A DNA stretch of 37,251 nucleotides from Acidaminococcaceae bacterium (GCA_017405945.1 JAFQZL010000056.1:1-37251); one strand, 5' to 3'. Shown: positions 1-7,169, numbered from the stretch's first letter. Notes: generated from the sequence alone by a model not told the origin. Translations and numbers: made by a program.

Positions 1-585
1 CAGACATACAGTGCTGGCAGAATAACACACAGTCGTATAAGGAAGTACGTCCAGTTCTTTCCGGAGAATCTGCCCGAAGAGAAAGTGCAGGCTGATGACC
101 CCTGCAGACGCAAAAGAGAGCAAATCCCCCCAGAACGCCGCACCGCTGACCTGAAAATCCCCCCAGCCGATGATGACGGAGCCGGCAATAGCCAGAAACA
201 CACCGATCATACCCTGCCGGGAAACTTTTTCGTGCAGCATCAGACTGCCCCACAATATGGAAAAAAGCGGCTGCAGGGAAACCAGCACCGTTGAACTGGC
301 CACCGATGTATACCGCAGGGATTCAAACCACATTACCCAGTGAACGGCCAGCAACGCCCCCGAGACAACTGCCAGCCTGATCTGCCGCCCGTCAAGCTGA
401 TACAGTTGTTGCCGTTCCTTTTTCCGGTACAGTAGGGCAGGTACTAAAAAACACAGGGTAAACAGCAGACGGTAAAAGGCAATGATACCCGAGGGCGCTT
501 CCGCCAGTTTGACAAAAATCGCTGACGTTGACAGGAACAATACGCCTAATCCCAGCGAGCCGTACAGAAAAAACGTTGAGTGCAT
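1..585 (-). CDS. EamA/DMT-family permease, C-terminal part outside window
   Basis: The reverse strand is open from an ATG at 585 to the window edge (195 codons), so the protein is cut at its C-terminus. It opens with hydrophobic segments (GSLGLGVLFLSTSAIFVKLAE, then an FYRLLFTLCFLVPALLY segment). It continues with VHWVMWFESLRYTSVASSTVL and an LQPLFSILWG stretch, the layout of the first EamA repeat of drug/metabolite transporters. Such proteins usually have ten membrane helices in two repeats; about six are visible. The substrate cannot be told. The start lies 8 bases after the cupin stop codon, so the two are probably co-transcribed. A GGAAAG sequence about 16 bases upstream is a weak ribosome site. 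Confidence 0.8.
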   Translation of the reverse strand, partial: MHSTFFLYGSLGLGVLFLSTSAIFVKLAEAPSGIIAFYRLLFTLCFLVPALLYRKKERQQLYQLDGRQIRLAVVSGALLAVHWVMWFESLRYTSVASSTVLVSLQPLFSILWGSLMLHEKVSRQGMIGVFLAIAGSVIIGWGDFQVSGAAFWGDLLSFASAGVISLHFLFGQILRKELDVLPYTTVCYSASTVCL

Positions 586-593
586 GGAGTCAC

Positions 594-929
594 TTACTTT
601 CCATGTTCAGGCACAACGGCAAAAAACGTTAAATCTTCCGTGCCGTCATTAATCACAGTATGGGTTGATCCTTCCGGGCAGTAACAGGCCACGCCGGATT
701 CCAGAACTTCCTTTTCCCCGTCACACACGACGTAACCTTTACCGGATAAACCAAAAATTATCTCGCTGCTGCCTTCGTGTTTGTGTTCGCCAACAGTCGC
801 ACCCGGCACAAGGCGCCCCAGCAGAATCTTATTGTTTGCATCTGCAAACATTTTGGCGTTCAGTTCTTTTTCCCCGCCTTTAAAATGCGGCAGGGCCTTT
901 TCTTCTGTTTTTGTATAATCAAAACGCAT
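594..929 (-). CDS. Small single-domain cupin protein
   Basis: A 111-residue protein of the cupin_2 type. The first cupin motif is visible as GEHKHEGSSEIIFGLSGKG, with two histidines and a glutamate placed to bind a metal. The second motif is CPEGSTHTVINDG, with the third histidine. Proteins of this size are stand-alone beta-barrels that bind a metal and a small ligand, and many have no assigned reaction. AAAGGAG lies 9 bases before the ATG. The gene sits between a small unknown gene (14-base gap) and the EamA transporter (8-base gap), all on one strand, which suggests a short operon. Function beyond the fold is not inferable. Confidence 0.8.
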   Translation of the reverse strand: MRFDYTKTEEKALPHFKGGEKELNAKMFADANNKILLGRLVPGATVGEHKHEGSSEIIFGLSGKGYVVCDGEKEVLESGVACYCPEGSTHTVINDGTEDLTFFAVVPEHGK

Positions 930-943
930 GAGTTGCCGCTCCT

Positions 944-1204
944 TTACAGATGATCGATAGAACCCCGGATATGGGTGTAAATCACTTTCGCCCCGGTCAG
1001 CGGCACTACGATGGGCTCCAACTCCCGGAGATCCCCCACCCGCCAGCCTTCTTTCCGCTCTTCCAGCAGTTTCAGCGCATCGTCCAGCGTTTCCGCTTCC
1101 ACGATTGCCAGCGCATCCAGATAAAACTCGTTCACTACGCAGGGTTCATTGATCATACTGTGGCTGTGATACGTTTTATTATGCCGCCAGATGTACAAAT
1201 TCAT
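944..1204 (-). CDS. Small conserved-looking protein of unknown function
   Basis: An 86-residue protein that I do not recognise. It has no signal peptide or membrane segment. The middle (LAIVEAETLDDALKLLEE) reads as a strand followed by a helix, as in small ferredoxin-fold or ACT-like proteins, but this is only an impression. I chose the second ATG at 1204, because the GGGGAGG of the overlapping nitroreductase 3' end then has a spacing of 7 bases; the first ATG at 1210 would leave one base. The nitroreductase stop codon is two bases upstream, so translation of the two is probably coupled. It lies between the nitroreductase and the cupin in a same-strand run. Confidence 0.65.
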   Translation of the reverse strand: MNLYIWRHNKTYHSHSMINEPCVVNEFYLDALAIVEAETLDDALKLLEERKEGWRVGDLRELEPIVVPLTGAKVIYTHIRGSIDHL

Positions 1205-1206
1205 AA

Positions 1207-1806
1207 TCATACCTCCCCTACATACGTTACGGGGTTTCCTTTCCGTTCCACAATCCGCCGCAGAGGCAGCCCGTCCGGTGAGTCGGGATACCCCAGCGCC
1301 ATGCTGACATAGACCGTTTCCCCGTCCTGCATGCCCAGTGTTTTCAGATAGGCAACCATGACAGGGTTGCTGTTCAGCCAGTTGATCTGGTTGATCCAGC
1401 AGCTGCCCAGATCCAGCGCATTGGCCATCAGCATCATGTTTTCCACTGCGCAGCTGCAGTCCGCCATGTTATTATCGTAACCAATCCGGTTCGCCGTCAA
1501 AATCAGCACCGGCGCATTGTAATGGAATACATACGTTCCTTTTTTGCTGAGTTTGATTGACGTGGCCAGGGATGCATAGGTATCAGGCCTCAGGTCCATC
1601 TTTGCGAATTCTTCCCGGGTAATGCGGACCAGCTCCGACAGCACCGCCTTATCCTGAATCACAATAAAATGTGTTGTCTGGTTATTGCCGCCGCTGGGCG
1701 CAAAGCGTCCCGCTTCTATAATCTGTTCCAGCTTTTCTTTTTCCACCGGTCTATCCGAGAATTTGCGTGTGCTGTGGCGGGTCTTGATCAAGGTCAGCGC
1801 GTCCAT
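1207..1806 (-). CDS. Nitroreductase-family FMN-dependent oxidoreductase
   Basis: About 199 residues, typical of the family. The N-terminal TRHSTRKFSDRPVEKEKLEQI carries the S-x-R-x-F/Y FMN-phosphate motif, followed by GRFAPSGGNNQTTHFIVI. The late block LGSCWINQINWL and the end MALGYPDSPDG match the second FMN-contact and C-terminal segments of NADH-dependent nitroreductases. These cytoplasmic flavoproteins reduce nitro compounds or quinones; the natural substrate is unknown. I start at the ATG at 1806, because GAAAGG then sits 9 bases upstream, while the GTG at 1815 overlaps that site. It heads a probable operon with the small unknown, the cupin and the EamA transporter. TATAAT-like boxes occur at about 1840 and 1895 upstream, but no clear -35 goes with them. 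Confidence 0.88.
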   Translation of the reverse strand: MDALTLIKTRHSTRKFSDRPVEKEKLEQIIEAGRFAPSGGNNQTTHFIVIQDKAVLSELVRITREEFAKMDLRPDTYASLATSIKLSKKGTYVFHYNAPVLILTANRIGYDNNMADCSCAVENMMLMANALDLGSCWINQINWLNSNPVMVAYLKTLGMQDGETVYVSMALGYPDSPDGLPLRRIVERKGNPVTYVGEV

Positions 1807-1950
1807 ATGGTCCACCCTTTCTTTCCAAAGCCTTTCATCTCATTATAAGTCATAAGCTTTAAAGTTCATCACTGCGGTATTTCTTTTTTACTTATTATAC
1901 ACTATCAGGATGAATTATAATAATATTCTACAATATATTTTTTGAAAAGA

Positions 1951-1982
1951 AAATCCCGGTCCGTTTTTCAGGACCGGGATTT
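1951..1982 (-). terminator. Rho-independent terminator after the orphan binding-protein gene
   Basis: A perfect 12-bp stem (AAATCCCGGTCC at 1951-1962 with GGACCGGGATTT at 1971-1982) and an 8-base loop. On the minus strand it is followed by TCTTTTC. It lies about 80 bases after the stop of the lipoprotein gene. Confidence 0.85.
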
Positions 1983-2064
1983 CACCTTACAGTTAACTCA
2001 GTTTTATGTTTTGCGTTACAGGTTTGAACCGGCAATCCCGCGAATAACCGGAAACCGCCACAGA

Positions 2065-3072
2065 CTATTTTGCAAACTTCGCCAGATCTTCCGGAATCTT
2101 GATGCCAAGCTTTTCAGCCTGTGCCTTATTGATGGTAGGATTAAACTCTTTCTGGGAAGCGATAGGCATATCTTGAGGTTTCGCCTTGCCCAGAAGGATA
2201 TCGCCTGCCATTTCGCCACTGACAACGCCTAATTTGTAGAATTCAATATTTACGCTTGCAGTTGCGCCTTTTTTCAGCAGGATACCATCGGCTGCAACTA
2301 CCGGAATCTTCGCCTCGTTGGTAATGGCAACCAGGGCAGGCATGGCGGAAGCAATAATGTTATCGGTAGGAACATAGATAAAATCCACGCCCTTGCTAAT
2401 CAGACTACGAGCAATCTCCTGAATATCATTCACAGTATTTACACTGCCTTCTACAAAGTCCACACCTTTTTTCTTCAGCTGATCCTTGGCCATGTTGATC
2501 TGAATCTGGGAATTCAGCTCACTGGATGTAAACATCAGCCCGGCCTTTTTCGTCTGGGGCTTCAGCTTCAGGGCGAGGTCAATCTGAGCGGCTACCGGAG
2601 CCATATCATTGGCGCCTGTCACATTGGTATCCGGCTTTTTATCAGATTTAACCAGCTTCGCGGTTTCAAAGCTGGTGATGGCATTGCCTACGATAGGGAT
2701 TGTCTTGGTGGCGTTAGCCACGGTCTGGGCTGCCGGAGTGGAAATTGCGCAAATCAGATCCACTTTGTTATTTACAAAACGCTGAGCAATGGTCTGCAGG
2801 TTGGACTGGTCGCCCTGAGCATTCTGTATATCATATTTAACATTTTTGCCTTCCGCGAAGCCTTTGTTCTTCATGCCTTCGATGAAGCCCTTGCGGGAAT
2901 CGTCCAACGCTTCATGCTGTACGATTTGGACAATGCCCACATTGTATACTTTGGCCGTATCTTTTTTCGGAGCTTCCGCTTTTTTATCACCGCCGCCGCA
3001 ACCGGCTGCAGCAAAAGCCATCATGGACAGAAGCATACCGGCAGCCAAAAACTTTTTGCTTTTAAAAAACAT
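2065..3072 (-). CDS. ABC-type substrate-binding lipoprotein (TrpX-like family)
   Basis: A 335-residue exported lipoprotein. Residues 1-25 form a signal peptide ending in the lipobox AAGC (Cys25), followed by a Gly/Asp/Lys-rich linker. The mature part has the two-lobed periplasmic-binding fold typical of the TrpX/YtfQ-like 'ABC_sub_bind' family. Recognisable pieces are YNVGIVQIVQHEALDDSRKG, ISTPAAQTVANATKTIPIV, DFIYVPTDNIIASAMPAL and the C-terminal KAQAEKLGIKIPEDL. Family members feed tryptophan or other amino acids to a permease and an ATPase. Neither is encoded next to it here: a terminator follows and unrelated genes flank it, so it must use transporter subunits coded elsewhere. AGAAGGG precedes the ATG. 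The ligand is unknown. Confidence 0.85.
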   Translation of the reverse strand: MFFKSKKFLAAGMLLSMMAFAAAGCGGGDKKAEAPKKDTAKVYNVGIVQIVQHEALDDSRKGFIEGMKNKGFAEGKNVKYDIQNAQGDQSNLQTIAQRFVNNKVDLICAISTPAAQTVANATKTIPIVGNAITSFETAKLVKSDKKPDTNVTGANDMAPVAAQIDLALKLKPQTKKAGLMFTSSELNSQIQINMAKDQLKKKGVDFVEGSVNTVNDIQEIARSLISKGVDFIYVPTDNIIASAMPALVAITNEAKIPVVAADGILLKKGATASVNIEFYKLGVVSGEMAGDILLGKAKPQDMPIASQKEFNPTINKAQAEKLGIKIPEDLAKFAK

Positions 3073-3178
3073 AAACTTACCCTTCTTTCACTAATTATTT
3101 ACATGAATTAATGATACAAAATCAAAACGCCAAAGTCAACCTAAAATTTTGGAAAACAGTATGATCGCGTAAAGCTGT

Positions 3179-3841
3179 TTACATTTTTGCCTGCAGATAC
3201 TCAAGTGCTGCCAGCAAATTTTCCGCAATCGCTTCTGCTATCCCCCGAATTTCTTCCGTGGGCTGCTGCATGTCCGGCACCATGATGGGATGCATTCCGG
3301 CCCGGTACGCTGCCCGGATGCCATTATGGGAATCTTCCAGCACATAACAACATTTTGGTTCAGCCTGTAAAGCTGCTGCCGCAGCCAGAAAAATATCCGG
3401 CTCCGGTTTGCTGCGGGACACCCTGTCCCCACCCAGGATCGCGTCAAAATATGGCAGCAGATGTGCGTCATCCAGTTCCTGCATCACAATAACCGATCGT
3501 GTGGAAGAGGCCAGAGCCAACGGCACACGCCGGCGTTTCAGTTCTTTCAGTATTTCGATAACGCCGGGTTTTAAAGGAAGCCTGCCCTCGCCGTACCGTT
3601 CACAGAATAACTCAGTGACTTCTTTTTTATACACTTCATACGGAAAATCGCTCCCGTATTTTTCCCGGAAACGTTTTCCTGTTTCTTCACGGTTGTTTCC
3701 CTGAACCCGCATGCAGATTTCCACAATATCGGGAATGTTATGCTTCGCCGCAATCACTTCCCAGCATTCGATTACCAGCCGCTCCGAATCAAAGATTACG
3801 CCATCCATGTCGAAGATGACAGCTTGTACTTGTTTTCTCAT
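3179..3841 (-). CDS. HAD-superfamily hydrolase, beta-phosphoglucomutase/phosphatase type
   Basis: A 220-residue cytoplasmic HAD protein. Motif I is VIFDMDGVIFDSE, with the nucleophile at Asp11 and the acid/base at Asp13. A helical cap domain follows. Motif II is LALASSTR, motif III the lysine of RSKPEPDIFLAAA, and motif IV CYVLEDSHNGIRAA. This arrangement is shared by beta-phosphoglucomutases, phosphoglycolate-like phosphatases and sugar-phosphate phosphatases; the substrate cannot be chosen from sequence alone. GGAGG lies 10 bases before the ATG. The gene is divergent from the acid phosphatase at 3953, with which it shares a symmetrical promoter region. Confidence 0.87.
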   Translation of the reverse strand: MRKQVQAVIFDMDGVIFDSERLVIECWEVIAAKHNIPDIVEICMRVQGNNREETGKRFREKYGSDFPYEVYKKEVTELFCERYGEGRLPLKPGVIEILKELKRRRVPLALASSTRSVIVMQELDDAHLLPYFDAILGGDRVSRSKPEPDIFLAAAAALQAEPKCCYVLEDSHNGIRAAYRAGMHPIMVPDMQQPTEEIRGIAEAIAENLLAALEYLQAKM

Positions 3842-3862
3842 AGTCTGTAATCCTCCTGTATA

Positions 3863-3896
3863 ACTATTATAAACCAGGTTGTCGTGTTATAATAGT
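3863..3896. promoter_or_regulatory. Symmetrical divergent promoter region
   Basis: A perfect 10-bp inverted repeat (ACTATTATAA, 14-bp spacer, TTATAATAGT) holds one TATAAT facing each way, toward the HAD gene and toward the acid phosphatase. Neither -10 box has a good -35 at 17 bases. Confidence 0.5.
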
Positions 3897-3952
3897 AGTA
3901 TAGATAAAACATTTCAGGCAGATATACTTTTCAGGTTCCGGGAGGTCTGAAT

Positions 3953-5086
3953 ATGAGTATTATCCGTCGTTTTTCCCTCGTATCCGGTGCTTTGTTTATA
4001 ATTACTGCCAGCCTTTTCTGTTCAACAGTTCTGGCTGATGCTGACGCTGCGTCTTCTGCTCCTCCGCAGGAAGAAATGCTGTACCTTACCGCTTCCCAGT
4101 TAGCTGAAGAGGAAAACCTGATGGCTGTTTTATGGGTACAACGCTCCGCCGAATTCCGCGGCCTGAGTTACCAGGCATACAACCTGGCAACAAGGGAGGT
4201 AGACAAAGCTGTCGCACAGCGCAGGGAGAAAGAAAAAAACTTACTTAAAACAAAAGAAATCATCACAGAACCGCGTAACCGTCTTCTTCCCCTGGCTGTC
4301 GTCCTGGACATTGACGATACAATTGCCAGCCATGCAGCCCTTGAAGCCTATTACATAGAGCATCCTGAAGCAAAAGCAGACTACAATGCCTGGGAACAGT
4401 GGATTTCCAGACATAATCTGTTGCTGCCTGGCGCCGCGGATTTTCTGAAATACGCCGACAAATCAGGCGTTCAGGTGTTTTATGTAACGGGCCGCGGTCC
4501 TCAGGACAAAAAGGTAACCGAAGAATTCCTGCAAAAAGCAGGTCTTCCTTTTCCGGATGAATCCCATCTGCTGATGAATGACGGCAGTGGCGGAAAGATG
4601 AATCATTTTGCAAAACTTGCGCGACGTTATGATGTCATCTGTTACCTGGGAGATAACGTTGGCGATTTCCCCATCGGCGCAGTACGGAATGAAAACGCTG
4701 TCATTTATAAAAATGATTTTGCTGACAATAATTCCGGCAACCCGGTAACGATGAATGGCGCCGGCCAGGAAAAGGACATTTTAATTAACACAGGAAAAGA
4801 AGCGGTTCATGTACCTGAAACAGAATTGCAGAGCGGAAAACGCAAAACCGCAATGCGGCTGGATATTCAGACCATGCTGAAGCAAGATAAAAACGTGACC
4901 CGTAACAGGATTGTTGACGCACACAAAAACTCTTTCGGAACAGTATTTATTTTGCTGCCCAATCCCATGTACGGCGACTGGGAATACAACCTGGCACAAA
5001 AATACCGCAAGCTGCCTGCGGAACAGCGTATCGCTCTGCGTAAAGCAGCGCTGAAGAGTCTGCCAGTTACGGAGGGAAAACGCTAA
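3953..5086 (+). CDS. Exported class B/P4-like HAD acid phosphatase (5'-nucleotidase)
   Basis: A 377-residue protein with an N-terminal signal peptide (hydrophobic residues about 8-27, probable cleavage after VLA). The HAD motif VVLDIDDTIASH places the nucleophile at Asp119 and the second aspartate at 121. Then come VFYVTGRGPQDKK (motif II), the lysine of GSGGKMNHF, and YLGDNVGDFP (motif IV). The end, FGTVFILLPNPMYGDWEYNL, is a signature of the lipoprotein e(P4)/5'-nucleotidase family, which removes phosphate from nucleotides outside the cytoplasm. About 45 extra residues, roughly 267-312 and charged, separate motif IV from that block. Cys23 has only a weak lipobox, so lipidation is doubtful. 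GGGAGG lies 7 bases before the ATG. Confidence 0.87.
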   Translation: MSIIRRFSLVSGALFIITASLFCSTVLADADAASSAPPQEEMLYLTASQLAEEENLMAVLWVQRSAEFRGLSYQAYNLATREVDKAVAQRREKEKNLLKTKEIITEPRNRLLPLAVVLDIDDTIASHAALEAYYIEHPEAKADYNAWEQWISRHNLLLPGAADFLKYADKSGVQVFYVTGRGPQDKKVTEEFLQKAGLPFPDESHLLMNDGSGGKMNHFAKLARRYDVICYLGDNVGDFPIGAVRNENAVIYKNDFADNNSGNPVTMNGAGQEKDILINTGKEAVHVPETELQSGKRKTAMRLDIQTMLKQDKNVTRNRIVDAHKNSFGTVFILLPNPMYGDWEYNLAQKYRKLPAEQRIALRKAALKSLPVTEGKR

Positions 5087-5104
5087 ACCTCCTCTCCCGG
5101 TCGG

Positions 5105-5243
5105 TCTGACAGTTGTATCTTACGGCTTCGCCTGTACAGACATATAAACTGTCACTCCTTATTAAAAATATGAGAGTTAGCGGAACCAGACCCCAGTATC
5201 TATGCAGTTTTGCGTTTCCAGGTTGGTCGTTTTTACGACCAGG
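5105..5243 (-). repeat. Dispersed structured repeat, copy A
   Basis: A 139-bp element whose other copy lies at 20921-21064 on the opposite strand. Read on the minus strand it begins with a hairpin (TGGTCGT, AAAA, ACGACCA). A middle block shares GATACTG and TGGTTCC with copy B. It ends with a 45-base block that differs at only four places from copy B. That end block folds with an outer stem GACAGTT/AACTGTC and an inner GGC-GAA-GCC hairpin. A short frame after AAGGAG reads MSVQAKP and then a stop. It runs into the 3' end of the acid phosphatase gene. Confidence 0.75.
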
Positions 5244-5270
5244 GCGTGAGAAAAGTCATGAAAAGCAAAA

Positions 5271-5300
5271 AGAGATACCGGATTTCGATCCGGTATCTCT
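5271..5300. terminator. Bidirectional terminator shared by the acid phosphatase and ssrA
   Basis: A perfect 13-bp stem closed by a TTCG tetraloop (5284-5287). It is followed by TTTCTTATTTTTTT on the plus strand and by TTTTTGCTTTTC on the minus strand. It lies 48 bases past the tmRNA 3' end. Confidence 0.92.
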
Positions 5301-5348
5301 TTTCTTATTTTTTTCCACTTTTTACACCTGCAAAAAGCGGGAGTTCGC

Positions 5349-5701
5349 TGGTGGAGGTGGAGGGAGTCGAACCCTCGTCCGAACATATTGCCATACAACT
5401 TTCTCCGAGCGCAGACAGCATACTGTGTTTCACTCCGGCACCGCCTGCCGACCGGCTGTACCTTTGCTAGTTCGTAAGATTTAGTCCGGAGCTACGAAAC
5501 CTTACTCCAGGACGATCCCGCTAAGTGACGTTCTTACCGCTCCTGCGGGAGCCGGATTGGCAGAACGGGTTGCTTTAATTAAGCAGCCAGTGCTAATTCG
5601 TTATCTGCGTTTAAATTTAAACGTCCACCGTTTAACGTGCTGATGGAACCACGGCTCGCTTATCGTACACCACCTATACCCGTCGAAGCCTTTACACCCC
5701 C
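5349..5701 (-). ncRNA. ssrA: Transfer-messenger RNA (tmRNA)
   Basis: Read on the minus strand, the RNA starts GGGGGTG at 5701 and ends with CACCTCC plus ACCA at 5349; these ends pair as the acceptor stem, with one G-U. The T-arm (GGTTCGACTCC in the 3' part) and the 5' block GGCTTCGACGGG are the conserved tRNA-like parts. The inner reading frame encodes a tag ending ADNELALAA before a TAA at 5579-5581. tmRNA with SmpB rescues stalled ribosomes and marks the unfinished protein for proteolysis; smpB and rnr are in this window. The length of 353 bases is normal. A sigma-A promoter lies upstream at 5827-5855 and a terminator downstream. Confidence 0.95.
5579..5629 (-). other. tmRNA proteolysis-tag reading frame
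   Basis: The frame reads GGRLNLNADNELALAA and stops at TAA. The last nine residues are certain from the frame. The resume codon is inferred as GGT at 5627-5629, by analogy with the Bacillus tag that also starts at a glycine codon. If correct, the tag is long at 16 codons, and ends ELALAA where many relatives have YALAA. Confidence 0.7.
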
Positions 5702-5820
5702 GGTTAAAGGCCCCTGCCCATGGCAGGAATGAGTAACAGCCGGGCGCCGGACTGCAAACCGGTACGCCGCGCTGCCAGAACAGGCTGCTAAAACAGCACC
5801 GTTGCCGCAGATTTCGTGTA
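5702..5820 (-). other. Transcribed structured leader upstream of mature tmRNA
   Basis: About 119 bases lie between the predicted start site near 5820 and the mature tmRNA 5' end. The leader is GC-rich and folds strongly. CAGC/GCTG, GGCG/CGCC and CCGG/CCGG nest around a TTTGCAGT loop, and CCTGCC-ATG-GGCAGG forms a second hairpin next to the tmRNA. No known RNA family was recognised. RNase P would be expected to remove it. Confidence 0.5.
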
Positions 5821-5826
5821 TAACGG

Positions 5827-5855
5827 ATTATAGCACAAGTCAGCTACAAAATCAA
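5827..5855 (-). promoter_or_regulatory. ssrA promoter
   Basis: On the minus strand, TTGATT (5850-5855), a 17-base spacer and TATAAT (5827-5832) with a TGC extension just before the -10 box. This is a good sigma-A promoter for ssrA. Confidence 0.8.
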
Positions 5856-5896
5856 TCAAACGAACTGTGAATTTTTAAAGATACCATGATTAAATA

Positions 5897-6613
5897 TTAT
5901 TCCAGCGCAAATTCAAGATCTACATTCGCATTCACGGTGATGACACCCGGATCCAATTCTGTGGGCGCAACTTCCGCCGTATCCAGGTTGGCTGCTTTTG
6001 CCATCATCATGTTGCGGTTCATGGTATGCGCCACGTTGCCTGATGTACTGAAGCCCGCATGTATCAGGCGACCCAGGGTACGCCCGCCCGCCCGGGCAAC
6101 CACTGCAGCCTTGCTTCTGGCGTTGGCCACCGCTTCCTCCAGCAGGCTGTTTTCAAACAGGGAGCGGTTGTTCAGGCCGAACTCCACTCTGTCAACAGTA
6201 AAGTTGCAACCGATGGACTTATCAATCACTGCGCCCAGCTTTTCCAGATTTTTGATTTTTACTTTGTAATCCGCCCGGGCAACATAACCGGCGAGCCTGC
6301 GTTTATTCTTTTCATAGTTGTATTCCGGCTGCAGCGTATAACGGACGGTCTGGACATCCTGTCCGGCAACCATCTGTCCCAGCAGCATATGTCTGAATGA
6401 CGCCATATCCTTCGCCAGGTTTTCCCTCGCCGTCTCTGCGACGGCCGCCCGTTTTTCCAGATTACCATAGAGCGTCGCCATGTCCGGTGCGATTTCCGCG
6501 CTGGCGTGCCCGTTAACAGAGATACTGTCCCGTTCCGCTGCGGACGAACCGCTGCAGAAAACGGAAAACATTGCCGCCATCACAAGCAGCAAAGCAATGA
6601 ATTTTTGTTTCAT
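5897..6613 (-). CDS. SIMPL-domain (DUF541) exported protein
   Basis: About 238 residues from the ATG at 6613, which directly precedes a K-containing hydrophobic signal peptide (KFIALLLVMAAMFSV) with likely cleavage after SSA. The mature part starts RDSISVNGHASAEIAPDMATLYGNLE, the characteristic opening of SIMPL/YggE-like domains (oxidative stress-linked, oligomer-forming exported proteins). It continues with YNYEKNKRRLAGYVARADYKVKIKNLEKLGAVID and ends VITVNANVDLEFALE. The molecular role of the family is unsettled. It overlaps no gene: its start is 11 bases after the ridA stop codon, so the two are probably transcribed together. The longer in-frame start at 6628 would spoil the signal peptide. 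Confidence 0.85.
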   Translation of the reverse strand: MKQKFIALLLVMAAMFSVFCSGSSAAERDSISVNGHASAEIAPDMATLYGNLEKRAAVAETARENLAKDMASFRHMLLGQMVAGQDVQTVRYTLQPEYNYEKNKRRLAGYVARADYKVKIKNLEKLGAVIDKSIGCNFTVDRVEFGLNNRSLFENSLLEEAVANARSKAAVVARAGGRTLGRLIHAGFSTSGNVAHTMNRNMMMAKAANLDTAEVAPTELDPGVITVNANVDLEFALE

Positions 6614-6624
6614 AAAAGCCCCCG

Positions 6625-7005
6625 TCACGCTTCCGCAATTACTTCAATCTCTACTAATCCGTCTTTGGGAAGGGCCGCCACCTGAATCGCGGAACGGGCC
6701 GGGAAATTTTCTGTGAAAAACTCGGAATACACCGCATTCATCGCAGCGAAATCCTTCATGTCTTTCAGAAAAACGGTGACCTTTACAACTTTTTCCAGAC
6801 CGGAGCCGGCTGCTTCCAGCACATGCTTTACATTTGTCAGGGACTGGCGTGTCTGTCCTGTCACACCGCCTTCCGCAAATTCTCCCGTCTCCGGAATCAG
6901 GCCAAGCTGCCCGGATGCAAACACAAAACCGTTAGTTGCAATTCCCTGAGAATAGGGTCCGATCGCCCCCGGTGCTTTGTTTGTAGCGATAATTGTTTTT
7001 GCCAT
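6625..7005 (-). CDS. ridA: RidA-family enamine/imine deaminase
   Basis: A 126-residue RidA (YjgF/YER057c/UK114) protein of standard length. It shows APGAIGPYSQGI, FVFASGQLGLIPETGE, TRQSLTNVKHVLEAAGSGLEKVVKVTVFL and the C-terminal FPARSAIQVAALPKDGLVEIEVIA. The arginine in PARSAIQV and the final glutamate are the usual catalytic-pocket residues. RidA hydrolyses reactive 2-aminoacrylate and related imines, protecting PLP enzymes. I start at the second ATG (7005): AGGAGG is 8 bases upstream of it but only 2 from the ATG at 7011. It heads a likely two-gene unit with the SIMPL protein. A palindrome overlaps its presumed promoter at 7094-7124. Confidence 0.93.
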   Translation of the reverse strand: MAKTIIATNKAPGAIGPYSQGIATNGFVFASGQLGLIPETGEFAEGGVTGQTRQSLTNVKHVLEAAGSGLEKVVKVTVFLKDMKDFAAMNAVYSEFFTENFPARSAIQVAALPKDGLVEIEVIAEA

Positions 7006-7093
7006 GTTCATTACCTCCTTGATTAATTATATAAAAAATGTGTGTCAGAATTATGAAGGGACGGGATATCTTTTCTCCGATTCTCTGATTCTA

Positions 7094-7124
7094 ATTATAT
7101 CACAACTGTTATATTACAGTTGTG
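7094..7124 (-). promoter_or_regulatory. Palindromic operator candidate beside the ridA -10 box
   Basis: CACAACTGT (7101-7109) and ACAGTTGTG (7116-7124) form a perfect 9-bp inverted repeat around TATATT. On the minus strand the repeat is followed within one base by TATAAT (7094-7099), so a bound protein would cover the spacer and -35 area of ridA. The regulator is unknown. Confidence 0.5.
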
Positions 7125-7169
7125 TCAGTATTATTATGCTAGATAAGATTTTTCTGATTATGCAGATTT

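Noticed and set aside
5113..5484. Plus-strand frames of 86-123 codons over the repeat and the tmRNA 3' half
   Set aside because: They run through the terminator stem and the conserved tmRNA sequence and have no credible ribosome site.
5725..5790. A tRNA-Cys-like CTGCAAA loop on the plus strand upstream of ssrA
   Set aside because: The anticodon stem would be only four pairs around an eight-base loop, and no T-arm or acceptor stem surrounds it. It is the complement of a hairpin in the ssrA leader.
5702..5820. Possible SRP RNA or cobalamin riboswitch in the ssrA leader
   Set aside because: The GGAAGG/GCAG core of SRP RNA and the B12-box sequence are both missing.
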